DNA of 64,000 nucleotides from Nitratireductor arenosus (GCF_009742725.1 NZ_WPHG01000001.1:780001-844000), one strand, 5' to 3'. Shown: positions 35,873 through 46,190, numbered from the stretch's first letter. Made by a program: numbers and translations. Notes: generated from the letters alone by a model not told the origin.

Positions 35873-36883
35873 TCAGGCCATGGTTTTGGCGAGCGCGACC
35901 GTAGTGTCGGCCATGCGGTTGGAGAAACCCCACTCATTGTCGTACCACGACATCACCCGCACCAGATTGCCCTCGACGACCTTGGTCTGGTCGAGCGCAA
36001 AGGTGGAGGACGCCGGATTGTGGTTGAGATCGATCGAGACCAGCGGTTCGTTGGTGTAGGCGAGAATGCCCTTCAACGGCCCGTCCGCCGCCGCAACCAG
36101 CGCCTGGTTCACCTCCTCTACGGTGACATCGCGCTTGGGAATGAACTTGAAGTCGATCACCGATACATTCGGCGTCGGCACGCGGATCGACACGCCGTCA
36201 AGCTTACCCTTGAGCTCGGGCAGCACGAGGCCGACGGCCTTGGCCGCGCCGGTTGATGTCGGGATCATCGACACTGCCGCGGCGCGCGCGCGATAGAGAT
36301 CCTTGTGCATCGTGTCGAGCGTCGGCTGGTCGCCCGTATAGGCGTGTACCGTCGTCATGAAACCCTTTTCGATGCCGAAAGCGTCGTTGAGCACCTTGGC
36401 CACCGGCGCCAGACAGTTGGTGGTGCACGAGGCGTTGGAGATGACGATGTGGTCCTTGGTCAGCTTGTCGTGATTGACGCCGTAGACCACTGTCAGGTCG
36501 GCGCCGTCGGCGGGCGCCGATACCACGACCCGTTTCGCGCCAGCGGTCAGATGCGCGGAAGCCTTCTCCTTGGACGCGAAGATACCCGTGCATTCGAGCA
36601 CGATGTCGACGCCGAGCTCCTTCCAGGGCAGTTTCGACGGGTCGCGTTCCGACGTCACTTTGAAGCTGTCGCTGCCGACCGAGATCGTGTCGCCGGAAAC
36701 CTTCACCTCGGAGGGGAAACGCCCGTGCACGCTGTCATAGCGCAAAAGATGGGCGTTGGTCTCCACCGGCCCGAGGTCGTTCACAGCCACGACGTCGATA
36801 TCCTTGCGACCCGATTCGTAGATGGCCCGGACAATGTTCCGGCCGATGCGGCCAAATCCGTTGATGGCGACTTTTACGGTCAT
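35873..36883 (-). CDS. gap: Glyceraldehyde-3-phosphate dehydrogenase, type I
   Basis: The phosphorylating, NAD-linked enzyme of glycolysis and gluconeogenesis. The 336 residues begin with [12 protein letters not shown], the Rossmann dinucleotide loop. The active-site cysteine is residue 153 in [12 protein letters not shown], and the later [11 protein letters not shown] and [12 protein letters not shown] motifs are intact. The start at 36881-36883 has AAGGAAAT upstream; 38 further open codons are not part of it. It lies 211 bases after tkt and ends in a strong terminator. Confidence 0.96.
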   Translation of the reverse strand: MTVKVAINGFGRIGRNIVRAIYESGRKDIDVVAVNDLGPVETNAHLLRYDSVHGRFPSEVKVSGDTISVGSDSFKVTSERDPSKLPWKELGVDIVLECTGIFASKEKASAHLTAGAKRVVVSAPADGADLTVVYGVNHDKLTKDHIVISNASCTTNCLAPVAKVLNDAFGIEKGFMTTVHAYTGDQPTLDTMHKDLYRARAAAVSMIPTSTGAAKAVGLVLPELKGKLDGVSIRVPTPNVSVIDFKFIPKRDVTVEEVNQALVAAADGPLKGILAYTNEPLVSIDLNHNPASSTFALDQTKVVEGNLVRVMSWYDNEWGFSNRMADTTVALAKTMA

Positions 36884-37094
36884 CGATATTTCCTTCAGGA
36901 GCTCTTGCGCGGAGGGCACGCCGGTGATCGTTCGAACGCCGCCGACCCGGACGGCGCGCAGCGATCGCGCCCAAGGCCTGCGGACGAGGCGCTTCATAGC
37001 GGCGGTACGGCAAAGAATCCAGCCGCAACCGCGTCTGGACCGGTGGATTCAACGCCTGTGCCGCGTCGGCAGGGCCGATTTTTGCCGGCCGCAC

Positions 37095-39089
37095 TCAGTC
37101 CCGGTCGGCGAGACGCGCCTCGACGGCCTGCACCACCGCTTCGGCGGTGATGCCGAAATGGGTATAGAGTTGTTCGTAGGGAGCACTCGCGCCGAAACCG
37201 CCCATCCCGACAAAAATACCGTCGGATCCGATCAGCCGGTCCCAGCTTTGGCGGACGCCGGCTTCGATCGCCACCTTCACCGCCGCCGATCCGACGATTG
37301 CGGCATGATATTCCGCGCTCTGCATGGCGAAGCGCTCCATCGACGGCACCGACACGACACGCGCGGGATGTCCCTTCGCCTCCAGCAGGCGCCGCGCCGC
37401 GAGCGCGATCTCGATTTCCGACCCGGTGGCGAACAGCGTCACCACCTCATTGTCGCTGGCCGGCGCCAGATCGTAGGCGCCGAAACGGCACAGATTTTCT
37501 TCCGTGTGATCGGTTCGCACCGCCGGCAGGTTCTGGCGCGTCAGGGCAAGGACAGAAGGCGCCTTGGTGTCCTCGAGCGCCAGTTGCCAGCACTCGGCGG
37601 TTTCGACCGCGTCCGCCGGGCGATAGACGCGCAGATTGGGGATTGTCCTGAGAGCCGACAGGTGCTCGACCGGCTGATGGGTCGGCCCGTCTTCGCCGAG
37701 CCCGATCGAATCATGCGTCATCACGTAGATGACACGCTGGCCCATCAGCGCCGACAGCCGGATCGCCGGACGGCAATAGTCGGTGAAGACGAGGAAGGTG
37801 CCGCCATAGGGGATGATACCGCCGTGCAACGCCATGCCGTTCATCGCCGCCGCCATGCCGTGTTCGCGAATGCCGTAATAGATGTAGCGGCCGGAATAGT
37901 CGCCGGGCGCTATCGGGGCGGTCTGGCTGGTCTTGGTATTGTTGGATCCGGTCAGGTCGGCCGAACCGCCGATCGTTTCCGACAGCGCCGCATTGATGAT
38001 TTCGAGCGCCATCTCCGAAGATTTCCGGGTCGCGACTTTCGGCTTGTCCTTGGCGAGCGCCTTCTTGTAGTCGGCGATCGCCGCCTCGAAACCGCCCGGC
38101 AGCTCGCCGCGCATGCGCCGTTCGAACTCGCTGCGGATCTCGGCCTCGGCTTCGGCCAACCGACCCTCCCACTCCTTGCGCTCCTTGACCGAACGAAGGC
38201 CGGCCAGGCGCCACATGTCGAGAATGTCGGACGGCACCTCGAAGGGTGCAGCGTCCCATCCGAGCGCGGCGCGCGCGCCGGCGATCTCCTCGGCGCCGAG
38301 CGGCGAGCCATGCGCCTTGCTGGTGCCGGCCCGGTTGGGTGCGCCGAAGCCGATCGTCGTCTTGCAAGCGATCATGCTCGGCCGGTCGGAGGCCCGCGCG
38401 GCCTCGATCGCCTCGGCGATCGCGTCGGGATCGTGACCGTCGCAACGCTGGGTGTGCCAGCCGGACGCCTCGAAGCGGGCGCACTGGTCGGTCGAATCGG
38501 AAAGCGACACCGCCCCGTCGATAGAAATCCCGTTATCGTCGAAGAAGACGATCAGCTTACCGAGCTCGAGATGGCCGGCCAGCGCGATCGCCTCCTGGCT
38601 GATGCCTTCCATCAGGCAGCCGTCCCCGGCCAGCACATAGGTGTGATGATCGACCAGAGCGTCGCCGAACCGCGCGTTGAGGATGCGCTCGGCCAGCGCC
38701 ATGCCGACCGCGTTGGCCAGCCCCTGGCCGAGCGGGCCTGTGGTGGTCTCGATGCCGGCGGCGTGGCCGAATTCGGGATGCCCCGCCGTCTTGGAGCCGA
38801 GTTGGCGGAAATTCTTGATCTCGTCGATCGTGATGTCTTCGTAGCCGGTCAGGTAGAGCAGCGAATAAAGCAGCATCGAGCCGTGTCCGGCCGACAGCAC
38901 GAAGCGGTCGCGGTCGGGCCAGCCGGGATGATGCGGGTCATGTTTCAGAAACTTCTTGTACAGAACGGTCGCGATGTCAGCTGCGCCCATCGGCAGGCCC
39001 GGATGGCCGGATTTCGCTTTCTCGACCGCATCGGCGGACAGGAACCGGATCGCGTTCGCCATACGGTCGTGTTTATCGCGTGAAGACAT
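37095..39089 (-). CDS. tkt: Transketolase
   Basis: The thiamine diphosphate enzyme of the pentose phosphate pathway that moves two-carbon units between sugar phosphates. The 664 residues show the substrate-channel histidine in [13 protein letters not shown], the ThDP/metal motif [13 protein letters not shown], and the pyrimidine domain [16 protein letters not shown]. The C-terminal domain is complete. It is transcribed first in the tkt-gap order and diverges from DUF4164-zapA. A CTATGT/GTTGAC promoter-like pair is upstream. Confidence 0.96.
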   Translation of the reverse strand: MSSRDKHDRMANAIRFLSADAVEKAKSGHPGLPMGAADIATVLYKKFLKHDPHHPGWPDRDRFVLSAGHGSMLLYSLLYLTGYEDITIDEIKNFRQLGSKTAGHPEFGHAAGIETTTGPLGQGLANAVGMALAERILNARFGDALVDHHTYVLAGDGCLMEGISQEAIALAGHLELGKLIVFFDDNGISIDGAVSLSDSTDQCARFEASGWHTQRCDGHDPDAIAEAIEAARASDRPSMIACKTTIGFGAPNRAGTSKAHGSPLGAEEIAGARAALGWDAAPFEVPSDILDMWRLAGLRSVKERKEWEGRLAEAEAEIRSEFERRMRGELPGGFEAAIADYKKALAKDKPKVATRKSSEMALEIINAALSETIGGSADLTGSNNTKTSQTAPIAPGDYSGRYIYYGIREHGMAAAMNGMALHGGIIPYGGTFLVFTDYCRPAIRLSALMGQRVIYVMTHDSIGLGEDGPTHQPVEHLSALRTIPNLRVYRPADAVETAECWQLALEDTKAPSVLALTRQNLPAVRTDHTEENLCRFGAYDLAPASDNEVVTLFATGSEIEIALAARRLLEAKGHPARVVSVPSMERFAMQSAEYHAAIVGSAAVKVAIEAGVRQSWDRLIGSDGIFVGMGGFGASAPYEQLYTHFGITAEAVVQAVEARLADRD

Positions 39090-39171
39090 GTTTGCTCTCT
39101 AGTTCGTGAAGCCGCCGCGCAATGGGGGCGGGAAAATCCCCAAAAACCACCCCTGGTGAAAGGCAGGCTCC

Positions 39172-39199
39172 ACATAGCAGGTGGCAACCGGGAGTCAAC
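39172..39199 (-). promoter_or_regulatory. Candidate housekeeping promoter for tkt
   Basis: On the minus strand GTTGAC and CTATGT are separated by 16 bases. This is close to the rhizobial sigma-70 consensus CTTGAC-N17-CTATAT. The pair lies about 83-110 bases upstream of the tkt start, and no other gene starts there on that strand. Confidence 0.5.
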
Positions 39200-39278
39200 A
39201 AACCCGCCCCATCCGGCCACCGCGACGCCGGATTCCGCGCCTTTCGGGCCAATAGCTGGGGAGGCCGGTCGGTCTTTG

Positions 39279-39308
39279 TTGACGCACCATTCACGCGCCG
39301 TCTAATCT
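39279..39308 (+). promoter_or_regulatory. Candidate housekeeping promoter for DUF4164-zapA
   Basis: TTGACG at 39279-39284 and TAATCT at 39303-39308 are 18 bases apart, so CTAATC with 17 bases is an equally good reading. The pair ends 28 bases before the TTG start of the DUF4164 gene and faces it. Confidence 0.5.
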
Positions 39309-39336
39309 TTCGACGATAAGGCGTTAGGAATACGCC

Positions 39337-39633
39337 TTGATTCGGGATTGTCCCAAGGGAATGACCGGCGAAGCCACATTGAAAGAGGTTCTGGCGCGTC
39401 TCGCGAGAGCGATGGACTCGCTTGAAAACGCTGCCGCGGCCCGTCTCGAACAGGACCAGGACTATGCCGAGGCTGAAGCCGAGGTTCAGCGCATGAATGC
39501 CGATCGCTCGCGCCTGGCCCAGGAGCTGGACGCCTCCGAAGCGCGCGCCGAACGCCTCGCGGACGCCAACAAGGAGGTGTCGCGGCGCCTCGTCACGGCG
39601 ATGGAAACGATCCGCGCCGTGCTTGACCGATAA
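39337..39633 (+). CDS. DUF4164 family coiled-coil protein
   Basis: A 98-residue, mostly helical protein, with a heptad-rich core from ATLKEVLARLARAMDSLE to ASEARAERLADANKEVSRRL. The family is found next to zapA in Hyphomicrobiales and may function with it in division, but no activity is known. The TTG at 39337 has AGGAA six bases upstream. The ATG at 39361 is an alternative, with its ribosome site touching the start codon. It ends 13 bases before zapA, so they form one unit. Confidence 0.82.
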   Translation: MIRDCPKGMTGEATLKEVLARLARAMDSLENAAAARLEQDQDYAEAEAEVQRMNADRSRLAQELDASEARAERLADANKEVSRRLVTAMETIRAVLDR

Positions 39634-39646
39634 CGGATGGCGAGAG

Positions 39647-40021
39647 ATGGCGCAGGTCACCGTCACGATCGATGGAAAATCCTACCGGATGGCCTGCGAC
39701 GAGGGCCAGGAGGAGCATCTCGTCGAGCTCGCCCGCCGCTTCGACCGCTATATCGGCCATCTGAGGGGCTCCTTCGGCGAGATCGGCGATCACCGGCTGG
39801 CGGTTATGGCCGGCATCATGGTGATGGACGAACTTTCCGAACTGCAGCGACGCATGAAGGGACTGGAGAGCGAGGTCGGCACCTTACGCAAGACCCGCGA
39901 CGACGCTCTGGTAAAGGCCGACAAGAACGACGCCGCCCTGATCGGCACGCTGGCCGAACTGGCCGAGCGCATCGAGGCGCTGTCTGCGCGCCTGTCCGTC
40001 AAGACCAAGGCTGAAGGTTAG
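39647..40021 (+). CDS. zapA: Cell division protein ZapA
   Basis: ZapA bundles FtsZ filaments at the division ring. The 124 residues start with VTVTIDGKSYRMACDEGQEEHLVELARRFD (family head region), followed by AVMAGIMVMDELSELQRRM and a long C-terminal coiled coil. The ATG at 39647 is in the right frame; the nearby ATG at 39637 is out of frame. In related genomes the 6S RNA and fau follow directly; here they are 17 kb away and gapR follows instead. Confidence 0.9.
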   Translation: MAQVTVTIDGKSYRMACDEGQEEHLVELARRFDRYIGHLRGSFGEIGDHRLAVMAGIMVMDELSELQRRMKGLESEVGTLRKTRDDALVKADKNDAALIGTLAELAERIEALSARLSVKTKAEG

Positions 40022-40212
40022 TTTCACTCACGCTTTTAACGGACCCGTGATCCCGCCGGATCTTCGCGTCCCGCGCGATACGGATTCCGTGATCGGCGTG
40101 GCGGTTACATCGCGACAGACCGCTTGACCCGCGCGCCCGGCTGGGGCATCCACGCGCCCGACCCGTGCCGGCATCCCCGGCGGCACGTTTGCGAATCGTT
40201 GCGGAGATCGAC

Positions 40213-40476
40213 ATGGCCGACGACATCACCGAGCCCACCACCGAAACCGTCGCTGCGGGTCAGTTGCGGGCCTTCATCGAGCGCATCGAGCGTCTGGAGG
40301 AGGAGAAAAAGACCATCGCCGACGACATCAAGGAAGTTTATGCCGAGATGAAGGGCACGGGCTTCGACACCAAGGCTGTGCGCACGCTGGTGCGGCTGCG
40401 CAAGCAGGATCAGGCCGAACGCCAGGAAGCCGAAGCGATCCTCGACCTCTACAAGGCCGCCCTCGGCATGGCCTGA
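40213..40476 (+). CDS. gapR: GapR-like DUF2312/UPF0335 chromosome-structuring protein
   Basis: An 87-residue basic, coiled-coil protein. [30 protein letters not shown] begins the dimer/tetramer helices, and [21 protein letters not shown] supplies the basic DNA-binding surface. The Caulobacter homologue GapR encircles overtwisted DNA ahead of forks and RNA polymerase and stimulates gyrase. GGAG lies before the ATG. It is 191 bases downstream of zapA, and the interval contains GANTC sites (40083 and 40195 region), which in this lineage are CcrM methylation targets. Confidence 0.9.
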   Translation: MADDITEPTTETVAAGQLRAFIERIERLEEEKKTIADDIKEVYAEMKGTGFDTKAVRTLVRLRKQDQAERQEAEAILDLYKAALGMA

Positions 40477-40590
40477 GGCGCCCGTGATCGACAGTGTGGG
40501 CGTGCCGCGCCGGCGCGCCGGCCCGCACTTCCTCCAAAAATAGAGGCCGGCGTCTTCCGAAAACCGGTATCCGCCTTTCCGCATCGTGCG

Positions 40591-41595
40591 CTATTCCACA
40601 TCGAGCACGATCTTGCCGATATGCTGGCCTTCCTCCATCCGCTCATGCGCGCGCCAGGCGTCGCGTAGCGGAAAGATCATGTCCATGACCGGTGCGACCC
40701 GCCTTTCGGCCAGAAGCGGCCACACCTGGCGTTCCAGCGCCGCCGCGATCGCGCCCTTGAATTCTGCCGTTCTCGGCCGCAAGGTCGAGCCGGTATGGAC
40801 CAGCCGCTTGAGCATCAGCCTGGAGAAATCCGCGCTGGCGACAGCACCGTTCAGGAAGGCGATCTGAACGATCCGGCCGTCGATCGCCGCCGCCTGGTAA
40901 TTGCGCCCGATATAGTCGCCTCCGACCATGTCGAGGATCACGTCGACCCCCTTGGCCTGCGTCGCCTCGGCCACGACGGCCACGAAATCCTCGTTGCGGT
41001 AGTTGACGGCACGGTCGGCGCCGAGTTCAAGGCACGCCGCGCATTTTTCGTCGGATCCCGCCGTGGTGATGACATAGGCGCCAAAGGCCGAGGCAAGCTG
41101 GATCGCGGTAGTGCCGATCCCCGACGAGCCGCCATGCACCAGGAACCGCTCGCCCCCCTTCAACCCGCCGCGCTCGAAGACATTGTGCCACACGGTAAAG
41201 AAGGTCTCCGGTAACGCCGCCGCCTCCGTCAGCGTGAAGCCATGCGGCACCGGCAGGGCGTTGCTTGCCGGCACCACGCAATATTGCGCATAGCCGCCGC
41301 CGGGTGCCAGCGCACAGATCGGGTCGCCCGCCGACCAGCGTGTCGCCCCCTCGCCGAGCGCGACGACCTCCCCGGCAACTTCCAGGCCCGGCAGATCGGA
41401 GGCGCCCGGCGGTGGTGGATAGGCGCCCTTGCGTTGCAGGATATCGGGCCGGTTGACGCCCGCGGCGCGGACCCTGATCAGGATCTCGCCGGCGGCCGGC
41501 CGCGGCACGGCTCGCTTTTCCGGCTTCAGCACCATCGGCCCGCCGGGTTCCGTGATGGCGATCGCCGTCATGGTTTCGGGAATCTTGCTCGACAT
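40591..41595 (-). CDS. NAD(P)H quinone oxidoreductase (PIG3/QOR type, MDR superfamily)
   Basis: A 334-residue zinc-free medium-chain reductase that probably reduces quinones or enones with NADPH. It has GEILIRVRAAGVNRPDILQRKGAYPPPPG, GLEVAGEV, the nucleotide loop VHGGSSGIGTTAIQLA, and the C-terminal AHERMEEGQHIGKIVL. This matches the PIG3 type closely. It converges on gapR. DUF1192 follows divergently, 99 bases from its start. Confidence 0.9.
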   Translation of the reverse strand: MSSKIPETMTAIAITEPGGPMVLKPEKRAVPRPAAGEILIRVRAAGVNRPDILQRKGAYPPPPGASDLPGLEVAGEVVALGEGATRWSAGDPICALAPGGGYAQYCVVPASNALPVPHGFTLTEAAALPETFFTVWHNVFERGGLKGGERFLVHGGSSGIGTTAIQLASAFGAYVITTAGSDEKCAACLELGADRAVNYRNEDFVAVVAEATQAKGVDVILDMVGGDYIGRNYQAAAIDGRIVQIAFLNGAVASADFSRLMLKRLVHTGSTLRPRTAEFKGAIAAALERQVWPLLAERRVAPVMDMIFPLRDAWRAHERMEEGQHIGKIVLDVE

Positions 41596-41694
41596 GTCCG
41601 ATTTCGCCTCCTGCCGGCGCGCACGGCGCGAATTGATTCTCCAGCGTCAGCGAATGTATCCTCCAATCGCCGCCCGGCCAATCAGGAGAGGACG

Positions 41695-41886
41695 ATGATC
41701 TTCGCGGACGACGAACCGAAAAAGGCACGACCCCACGCGATCGGACAGGATGTGTCGCTGCTGTCGGAAGACGAACTTGCCGAACGTGTGGAGATACTGC
41801 GCGGCGAAATCGCGCGGCTCGAGGCTGAAATGAAGGAGCGGGGCTCGACCAAGGCGGCGGCCGAGGCGCTTTTCCGGCGCGGCTGA
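41695..41886 (+). CDS. DUF1192 family small protein
   Basis: A 63-residue acidic protein with the DUF1192 core LSEDELAERVEILRGEIARLEAEM, a predicted coiled coil, and a C-terminal AAAEALFRR. AGGAGAGG is seven bases before the ATG. Function unknown. It is common in Hyphomicrobiales. It diverges from the quinone oxidoreductase gene. Confidence 0.88.
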   Translation: MIFADDEPKKARPHAIGQDVSLLSEDELAERVEILRGEIARLEAEMKERGSTKAAAEALFRRG

Positions 41887-42022
41887 GCCGCTTTGACGCA
41901 AACCGGGCGCACAGTTGAAAAGGAGGGGCGCGGCGGGCGCGCGGCGAGGCCGGCCGAGGCCCCAAATCCGCCGCAATCATCCCTGTTCAACCGACACCCG
42001 CCAGCCCTTCGTGGAGCCCGCC

Positions 42023-43294
42023 ATGTTTGCCAGTTTCGGACCGATCCTCGCCCTGCTCGGCGGCACCGCCTTTCTGCTGATCGGCTCGGGGCTGCACGGC
42101 CTGCTGCTGCCGCTGCGCGGCCAGATGGAGGGGTTCTCCACCGCATCGCTCGGCCTGCTCGGCACGGCCTGGGCAGGCGGCTTCGTCGCCGGCTGCATCG
42201 TCGCCCCGCATCTCGTGCGCCGTGTCGGCCACGTGCGCTCCTTCGGTGCCTTTGCCGCCACCGGAGCCATCATCGCGCTTCTGACCGGACTGGTGGTGCA
42301 GGAATATTTTTGGATATTCCTGCGCGTTTTCACCGGATTCGCGATGGCCGGCGCTTTCATGGTCATCGAAAGCTGGCTCAACGAGCGCGCCACCAACGAA
42401 AACCGCGGCACGGTGTTCGGCCTCTACATGATGGTCACCTACGCCTCGCTAATGGCCGGGCAGATAATGCTGGCGAGCGGAACCGTCGCCACACCGACCT
42501 TTTTCATGATCACCGGCATTTTCTTCTGCCTGGCGCTGATCCCCACGACCGTGTCGGTGCAGGCCAGCCCGAGCCCGCTGCACAACGTCTCGCTCGACCT
42601 CAAGGGGCTCTACCGAAATTCGCCGGTCGCCTTCGCCGGCTGCCTGCTGATCGGCGTCGCCAACGGCGCCTGGGGCACGCTCGGCGCTGTCTACGGCGCG
42701 CGTATCGGCATTTCCACGGCCGAAATCGCGCTGATGATGAGCATCGCGGTGATCGCCGGCGCCACACTGCAGATGCCGGCGGGGCGTCTGTCGGACCGCA
42801 CCGACCGCCGCTTCGTTCTGGCCGGCGCCTCCTGTGGGGCGGCCGCGATCGGACTGGTGATCTTCCTTTTGGCCGCGCGCACCGGCACGGTCGTGATCGC
42901 ACTCACCGCCGCTTACGGCGCTCTCGCCTACACGCTCTATTCGATCGCCGTCGCTCACGCCAACGACCACGCCGATGCCGAGGATTTCGTCAAGGTGTCG
43001 GGTGGGTTGCTGCTGCTTTACGGCTTCGGCACCATGATCGGCCCGGTTCTGGGCGCCGTCTTGATGGCCGCCTGGCGGCCCGAAAGCCTGTTTCTGGCCA
43101 CCGGCCTCGCCCATCTGGCGCTCGCCGGCTACACGATGCTGCGCATCAGCCGCCGCGCGCCAATCCCCGTCGAGGAGCGCGAGACCTTCACCTCACATCC
43201 CTCCGAGCGCGCGCTGACCCCGGAAGGACTGCATCTCGATCCGCGCAGCGAAGCAGGCGCGGAAGCGGGAGCGGCAGCCGCGTCAAACCCGTAG
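42023..43294 (+). CDS. MFS transporter (YcaD-like)
   Basis: A 423-residue transporter with 12 predicted helices. ILALLGGTAFLLIGSGLHGLLLPLRG opens helix 1, and RMVIESWLNERATNENRGTVFG-type sequence (MVIESWLNERATNENRGTVF) is the loop 4-5 signature of the YcaD group. RLSDRTDRR is the loop 8-9 motif of the second half. The C-terminal tail is acidic and alanine-rich. Substrate not known. The ATG at 42023 has GGAG upstream; the frame is open for 36 more codons. Confidence 0.88.
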   Translation: MFASFGPILALLGGTAFLLIGSGLHGLLLPLRGQMEGFSTASLGLLGTAWAGGFVAGCIVAPHLVRRVGHVRSFGAFAATGAIIALLTGLVVQEYFWIFLRVFTGFAMAGAFMVIESWLNERATNENRGTVFGLYMMVTYASLMAGQIMLASGTVATPTFFMITGIFFCLALIPTTVSVQASPSPLHNVSLDLKGLYRNSPVAFAGCLLIGVANGAWGTLGAVYGARIGISTAEIALMMSIAVIAGATLQMPAGRLSDRTDRRFVLAGASCGAAAIGLVIFLLAARTGTVVIALTAAYGALAYTLYSIAVAHANDHADAEDFVKVSGGLLLLYGFGTMIGPVLGAVLMAAWRPESLFLATGLAHLALAGYTMLRISRRAPIPVEERETFTSHPSERALTPEGLHLDPRSEAGAEAGAAAASNP

Positions 43295-43465
43295 GTCGGC
43301 GCGCCGCCCGCCGAACGAAGCCGATATTTTTGGTCGAGAGTGCCGTCGAATGAAGGAGCTATGAATTCGCTTCACGGTCCGGGGTATGTCGCCAAAGCGC
43401 GAACCGCCACCCCGGCACCGTCAATCTCCCAAGCCGGCTCCCACTTTTTCGTTCAATGTTCTACC

Positions 43466-43738
43466 ATGATGGCGATGAGCACACCCGATGCCTTTGCCGC
43501 GATCGCTGATCCGAACCGGCGCCATCTGCTGGAAGAACTGCGCCGCGGTCCCAGAACGGTCGGCGAGTTGGCGGCCGGATTGCCGATTTCGCGACCGGCC
43601 GTTTCACAGCACCTGAAAATCCTGCTCGATGCCGGGCTGGTCGTGGCTCGGGCAGCGGGAACGAAACGCGTCTATACCGTCGACTATAACGGTTTTCTCG
43701 GGCTGAACCTGTGGCTCGATCAATTCTGGGAAGGATAG
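43466..43738 (+). CDS. ArsR/SmtB family transcriptional regulator
   Basis: A small winged-helix regulator, 90 residues from the ATG at 43466. The core is AAIADPNRRHLLEELRRGPRTVGELAAGLPISRPAVSQHLKILLDAGLV, which I cite only by its ends (AIADPNRR and LKILLDAGLV). It lacks the metal-binding CXC of ArsR/SmtB sensors, so it may sense something else. The ribosome binding site is weak, and ATGs at 43466, 43469 and 43475 are all possible starts. Such regulators usually control a neighbouring gene, but none is obvious here. Confidence 0.8.
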   Translation: MMAMSTPDAFAAIADPNRRHLLEELRRGPRTVGELAAGLPISRPAVSQHLKILLDAGLVVARAAGTKRVYTVDYNGFLGLNLWLDQFWEG

Positions 43739-43798
43739 GCGGTTGCCGAGGATGGGGCCACGGGCCTGCGGGTCACGCCGGCCCGCGGCACACGTCAA

Positions 43799-43978
43799 TC
43801 AGTGCCTAGTCGGCGGCGATTCCATCTTTTCGATTTCGTCTTTCAGCGCCAATTTCCTGCGCTTCAACCTGTTGATTTCAAGGTCGTCGACCGACGGATG
43901 GGCCAGAGCCTCGTCGATCGCGCGTTCGAGCTCTCCATGCTTGCGCCGCAATTCCTCAAGATGGGATGCTAGAGACAT
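43799..43978 (-). CDS. Small DUF465 (YdcH-type) protein
   Basis: A 59-residue charged helical protein: SHLEELRRKHGELERAIDEA, then DDLEINRLKRRKLALKDEIEKME, which is the DUF465 pattern. It is too short for many gene callers. GGGAA precedes the ATG. It diverges from a second DUF465 gene (44196) across 217 bases. Function unknown; the helical hairpin suggests a protein-protein or nucleic acid contact. Confidence 0.8.
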   Translation of the reverse strand: MSLASHLEELRRKHGELERAIDEALAHPSVDDLEINRLKRRKLALKDEIEKMESPPTRH

Positions 43979-44195
43979 GTGTATCGTTCCCTTTCATCTG
44001 GTCCTCGAAGCGTCCGTCTCGGGTGCTTTTTGAGCGACTCGTGACGGTGCCATGACAGTGTGCCACCTGATTGCCGACAAGTCGAATGCCGGGTAGTAGC
44101 ATTTTCTGAACGGGTGAAATGTGCTATGGCCGGAAGGCGATGCGGCGCCCGTCGGGCTCGCCGGAAAGGCGGGAATTCAGCGCCGGGAGCCTTTG

Positions 44196-44399
44196 ATGCA
44201 AGATCAGGAACAAGCCGAAATTCGCCTCGAATTTGCGCGCTTGAAGCAGGAACACGCCGATTTCGATGCCGCGATACAAGCCATGATCTCCACGGGCTGC
44301 GACCCCCTGCAGGTGCAGCGCATGAAAAAGAAGAAGCTGTCGCTCAAGGATCGCCTGCGCGAGCTTGAAGACTGCATCATTCCCGATATCATCGCTTAA
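44196..44399 (+). CDS. Small DUF465 (YdcH-type) protein
   Basis: A 67-residue helical protein: [20 protein letters not shown], and in the second half [21 protein letters not shown]. The LK(R)KKL.LKDR block matches the divergent DUF465 protein (RLKRRKLALKDEI). The ATG at 44196 follows GGGAG. The frame is open 25 codons further upstream, but the extension is proline/glycine-rich and not helical. It is followed 66 bases later by purE. Confidence 0.82.
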   Translation: MQDQEQAEIRLEFARLKQEHADFDAAIQAMISTGCDPLQVQRMKKKKLSLKDRLRELEDCIIPDIIA

Positions 44400-44464
44400 C
44401 CGGCGCGGGCACCCGCCGGGCGGCGCGCGGCGTCCCTCGCTTGCGGCGACGGGGCGTTTCGGCT

Positions 44465-44998
44465 ATGGCGCCTTTTGCCTTCTTCACACGGGACCAGCCC
44501 TTGCAAAGCCCCGCTCGCGACGTCGCCATCATCATGGGAAGCCAGTCGGACTGGCCGACCATGCGTCATGCCGCCGACACATTGGCGAAGCTCGACATCG
44601 GCCACGACGCGCTGATCGTCTCGGCGCACCGCACGCCGGAGCGGCTTTACGAGTTCGCCCGCACGGCACGCGACAAGGGTTATCGCATCATCATCGCCGG
44701 CGCCGGCGGCGCGGCCCACCTGCCCGGCATGACGGCGTCGATGACGCCCTTGCCCGTCTTCGGCGTGCCGATTGAATCGAAGGCGCTTTCGGGTCAGGAT
44801 TCGCTGCTTTCCATCGTCCAGATGCCGGCCGGCATCCCGGTCGGAACGCTGGCGATCGGACGCGCCGGCGCCGTCAACGCGGCGCTGCTTGCGGCCGCCG
44901 TGCTTGCCCTCGGCGATACCGACCTCGCCGCCAGGCTCGACCACTACCGCAGCCAGCAAAGCGAGCAGGTCGCGGCGCGTCCCGCCGACGACGCATGA
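44465..44998 (+). CDS. purE: 5-(carboxyamino)imidazole ribonucleotide mutase, PurE class I
   Basis: PurE moves the carboxyl group of N5-CAIR to give CAIR in purine synthesis. The fold motifs are [50 protein letters not shown] and [20 protein letters not shown]. The start is uncertain between ATG 44465 (177 residues) and TTG 44501; I use the ATG. Its stop overlaps the purK start as ATGA (44995-44998), so both are coupled. Confidence 0.93.
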   Translation: MAPFAFFTRDQPLQSPARDVAIIMGSQSDWPTMRHAADTLAKLDIGHDALIVSAHRTPERLYEFARTARDKGYRIIIAGAGGAAHLPGMTASMTPLPVFGVPIESKALSGQDSLLSIVQMPAGIPVGTLAIGRAGAVNAALLAAAVLALGDTDLAARLDHYRSQQSEQVAARPADDA

Positions 44999-46086
44999 CA
45001 GCGCCGCTTTCCCCGGGCGCGACCATCGGCATTATCGGCGGCGGCCAGCTTGGCCGTATGCTCGCGGCGGCGGCCGCGCGATTGGGCTACGAGACGGTGG
45101 TCCTCGACCCGCAACCCGACTGCCCGGCCGCGCAACTGGCATCAAGCCAGATCGTCGGCGCCTATGACGACCGGGCAGCCCTTGCCGCCCTCGCCGACCG
45201 CGCCGACGTCGTCACCTACGAGTTCGAAAACGTGCCCGTCGCGGCCGCCCGCGCGCTGGCTGAGCGGCTTGCCGTGCTACCTCCGCCCAAGGCGCTGGAA
45301 ATCGCCCAGGACCGGCTTACGGAAAAAACCTTCCTCAACGGCGCCGGCATATCCACAGCCCGCCATTTTGCTGTGGACAGCGACGCCGACCTCGCCGCCG
45401 CCCTCGACAGGCTCGGCGGAAGCGGAGTGCTCAAGACGCGCCGCCTCGGTTACGACGGCAAGGGTCAACGGGTGCTGCGCGGCCTCGCCGCAGCCGATTG
45501 CCGGGGCCTGTTCGACGCAATGGGCGGCGTACCGCTGATCCTGGAGCAGCTCGTCGATTTCAGCTTCGAATTTTCGGTGATCGCGGCGCGCGGCGCCGAC
45601 GGCACGGGACACGCCTACGATCCCCCCCGCAACGAACACCGAAACGGCATCCTGCGCCGTTCCATAGTTCCCGCCGGCCTCGATCCGTCCACCCTTGCAG
45701 GCGCGCGCAAAGCGGCATTCGCTCTGATGGACGCGCTCGACTATGTCGGCGTCGTCGGCGTCGAGTTCTTCGCGATCGCCGATGGCGGTTTCCTCGTCAA
45801 CGAATTCGCGCCGCGCGTCCACAATACCGGCCACTGGACCGACGCCGCCTGCGCCGTCTCGCAGTTCGAACAACACATCCGCGCCGTGGCCGGCCTGCCG
45901 CTCGGCAACCCCGGCCGGCATTCAAACGCCGTCATGGAAAACCTCATCGGGGCGGAGATCGACGACGCGACCGACCTTATGCGTCAGCCGGGCGCGGTGC
46001 TAACGCTTTACGGCAAGGCCGAAACGCGGCCCGGCCGCAAGATGGGCCACGTCACCCGGCTAGCGCCGCTGTCGGCGAAAGGTTGA
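44995..46086 (+). CDS. purK: 5-(carboxyamino)imidazole ribonucleotide synthase
   Basis: PurK carboxylates AIR with bicarbonate and ATP to form N5-CAIR, the PurE substrate. The 363 residues show the ATP-grasp fold. [17 protein letters not shown] opens, TYEFENVPV is the family motif, and the ATP-binding [18 protein letters not shown] and [15 protein letters not shown] are intact. The translation start overlaps the purE stop. A putative terminator follows about 40 bases after the stop. Confidence 0.95.
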   Translation: MTAPLSPGATIGIIGGGQLGRMLAAAAARLGYETVVLDPQPDCPAAQLASSQIVGAYDDRAALAALADRADVVTYEFENVPVAAARALAERLAVLPPPKALEIAQDRLTEKTFLNGAGISTARHFAVDSDADLAAALDRLGGSGVLKTRRLGYDGKGQRVLRGLAAADCRGLFDAMGGVPLILEQLVDFSFEFSVIAARGADGTGHAYDPPRNEHRNGILRRSIVPAGLDPSTLAGARKAAFALMDALDYVGVVGVEFFAIADGGFLVNEFAPRVHNTGHWTDAACAVSQFEQHIRAVAGLPLGNPGRHSNAVMENLIGAEIDDATDLMRQPGAVLTLYGKAETRPGRKMGHVTRLAPLSAKG

Positions 46087-46126
46087 CACGGCGCCGCAGG
46101 ATCGTTTAAGGACCGCCCGAGTTTAC

Positions 46127-46151
46127 GGCGCGCCTTTCCGGCGCGCCTTTC
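46127..46151 (+). terminator. Weak terminator candidate after purK
   Basis: Two copies of GGCGCGCC separated by TTTCC form an 8-bp stem, followed by TTTC. The T-run is short, so efficiency is uncertain. The next gene, rpmJ, starts 40 bases later. Confidence 0.4.
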
Positions 46152-46190
46152 ACGTTAGACCCTTTCGGGTCGGCATGACGGACCGGAACA

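Noticed and set aside
36822-39083. 753-codon plus-strand open frame antisense to tkt
   Set aside because: Same GC-driven pattern; transketolase on the other strand has all its motifs.
40509-40530. GC-rich palindrome GCCGGCGCGCCGGC after gapR
   Set aside because: No T-run and typical for the base composition; too weak to call as a terminator.
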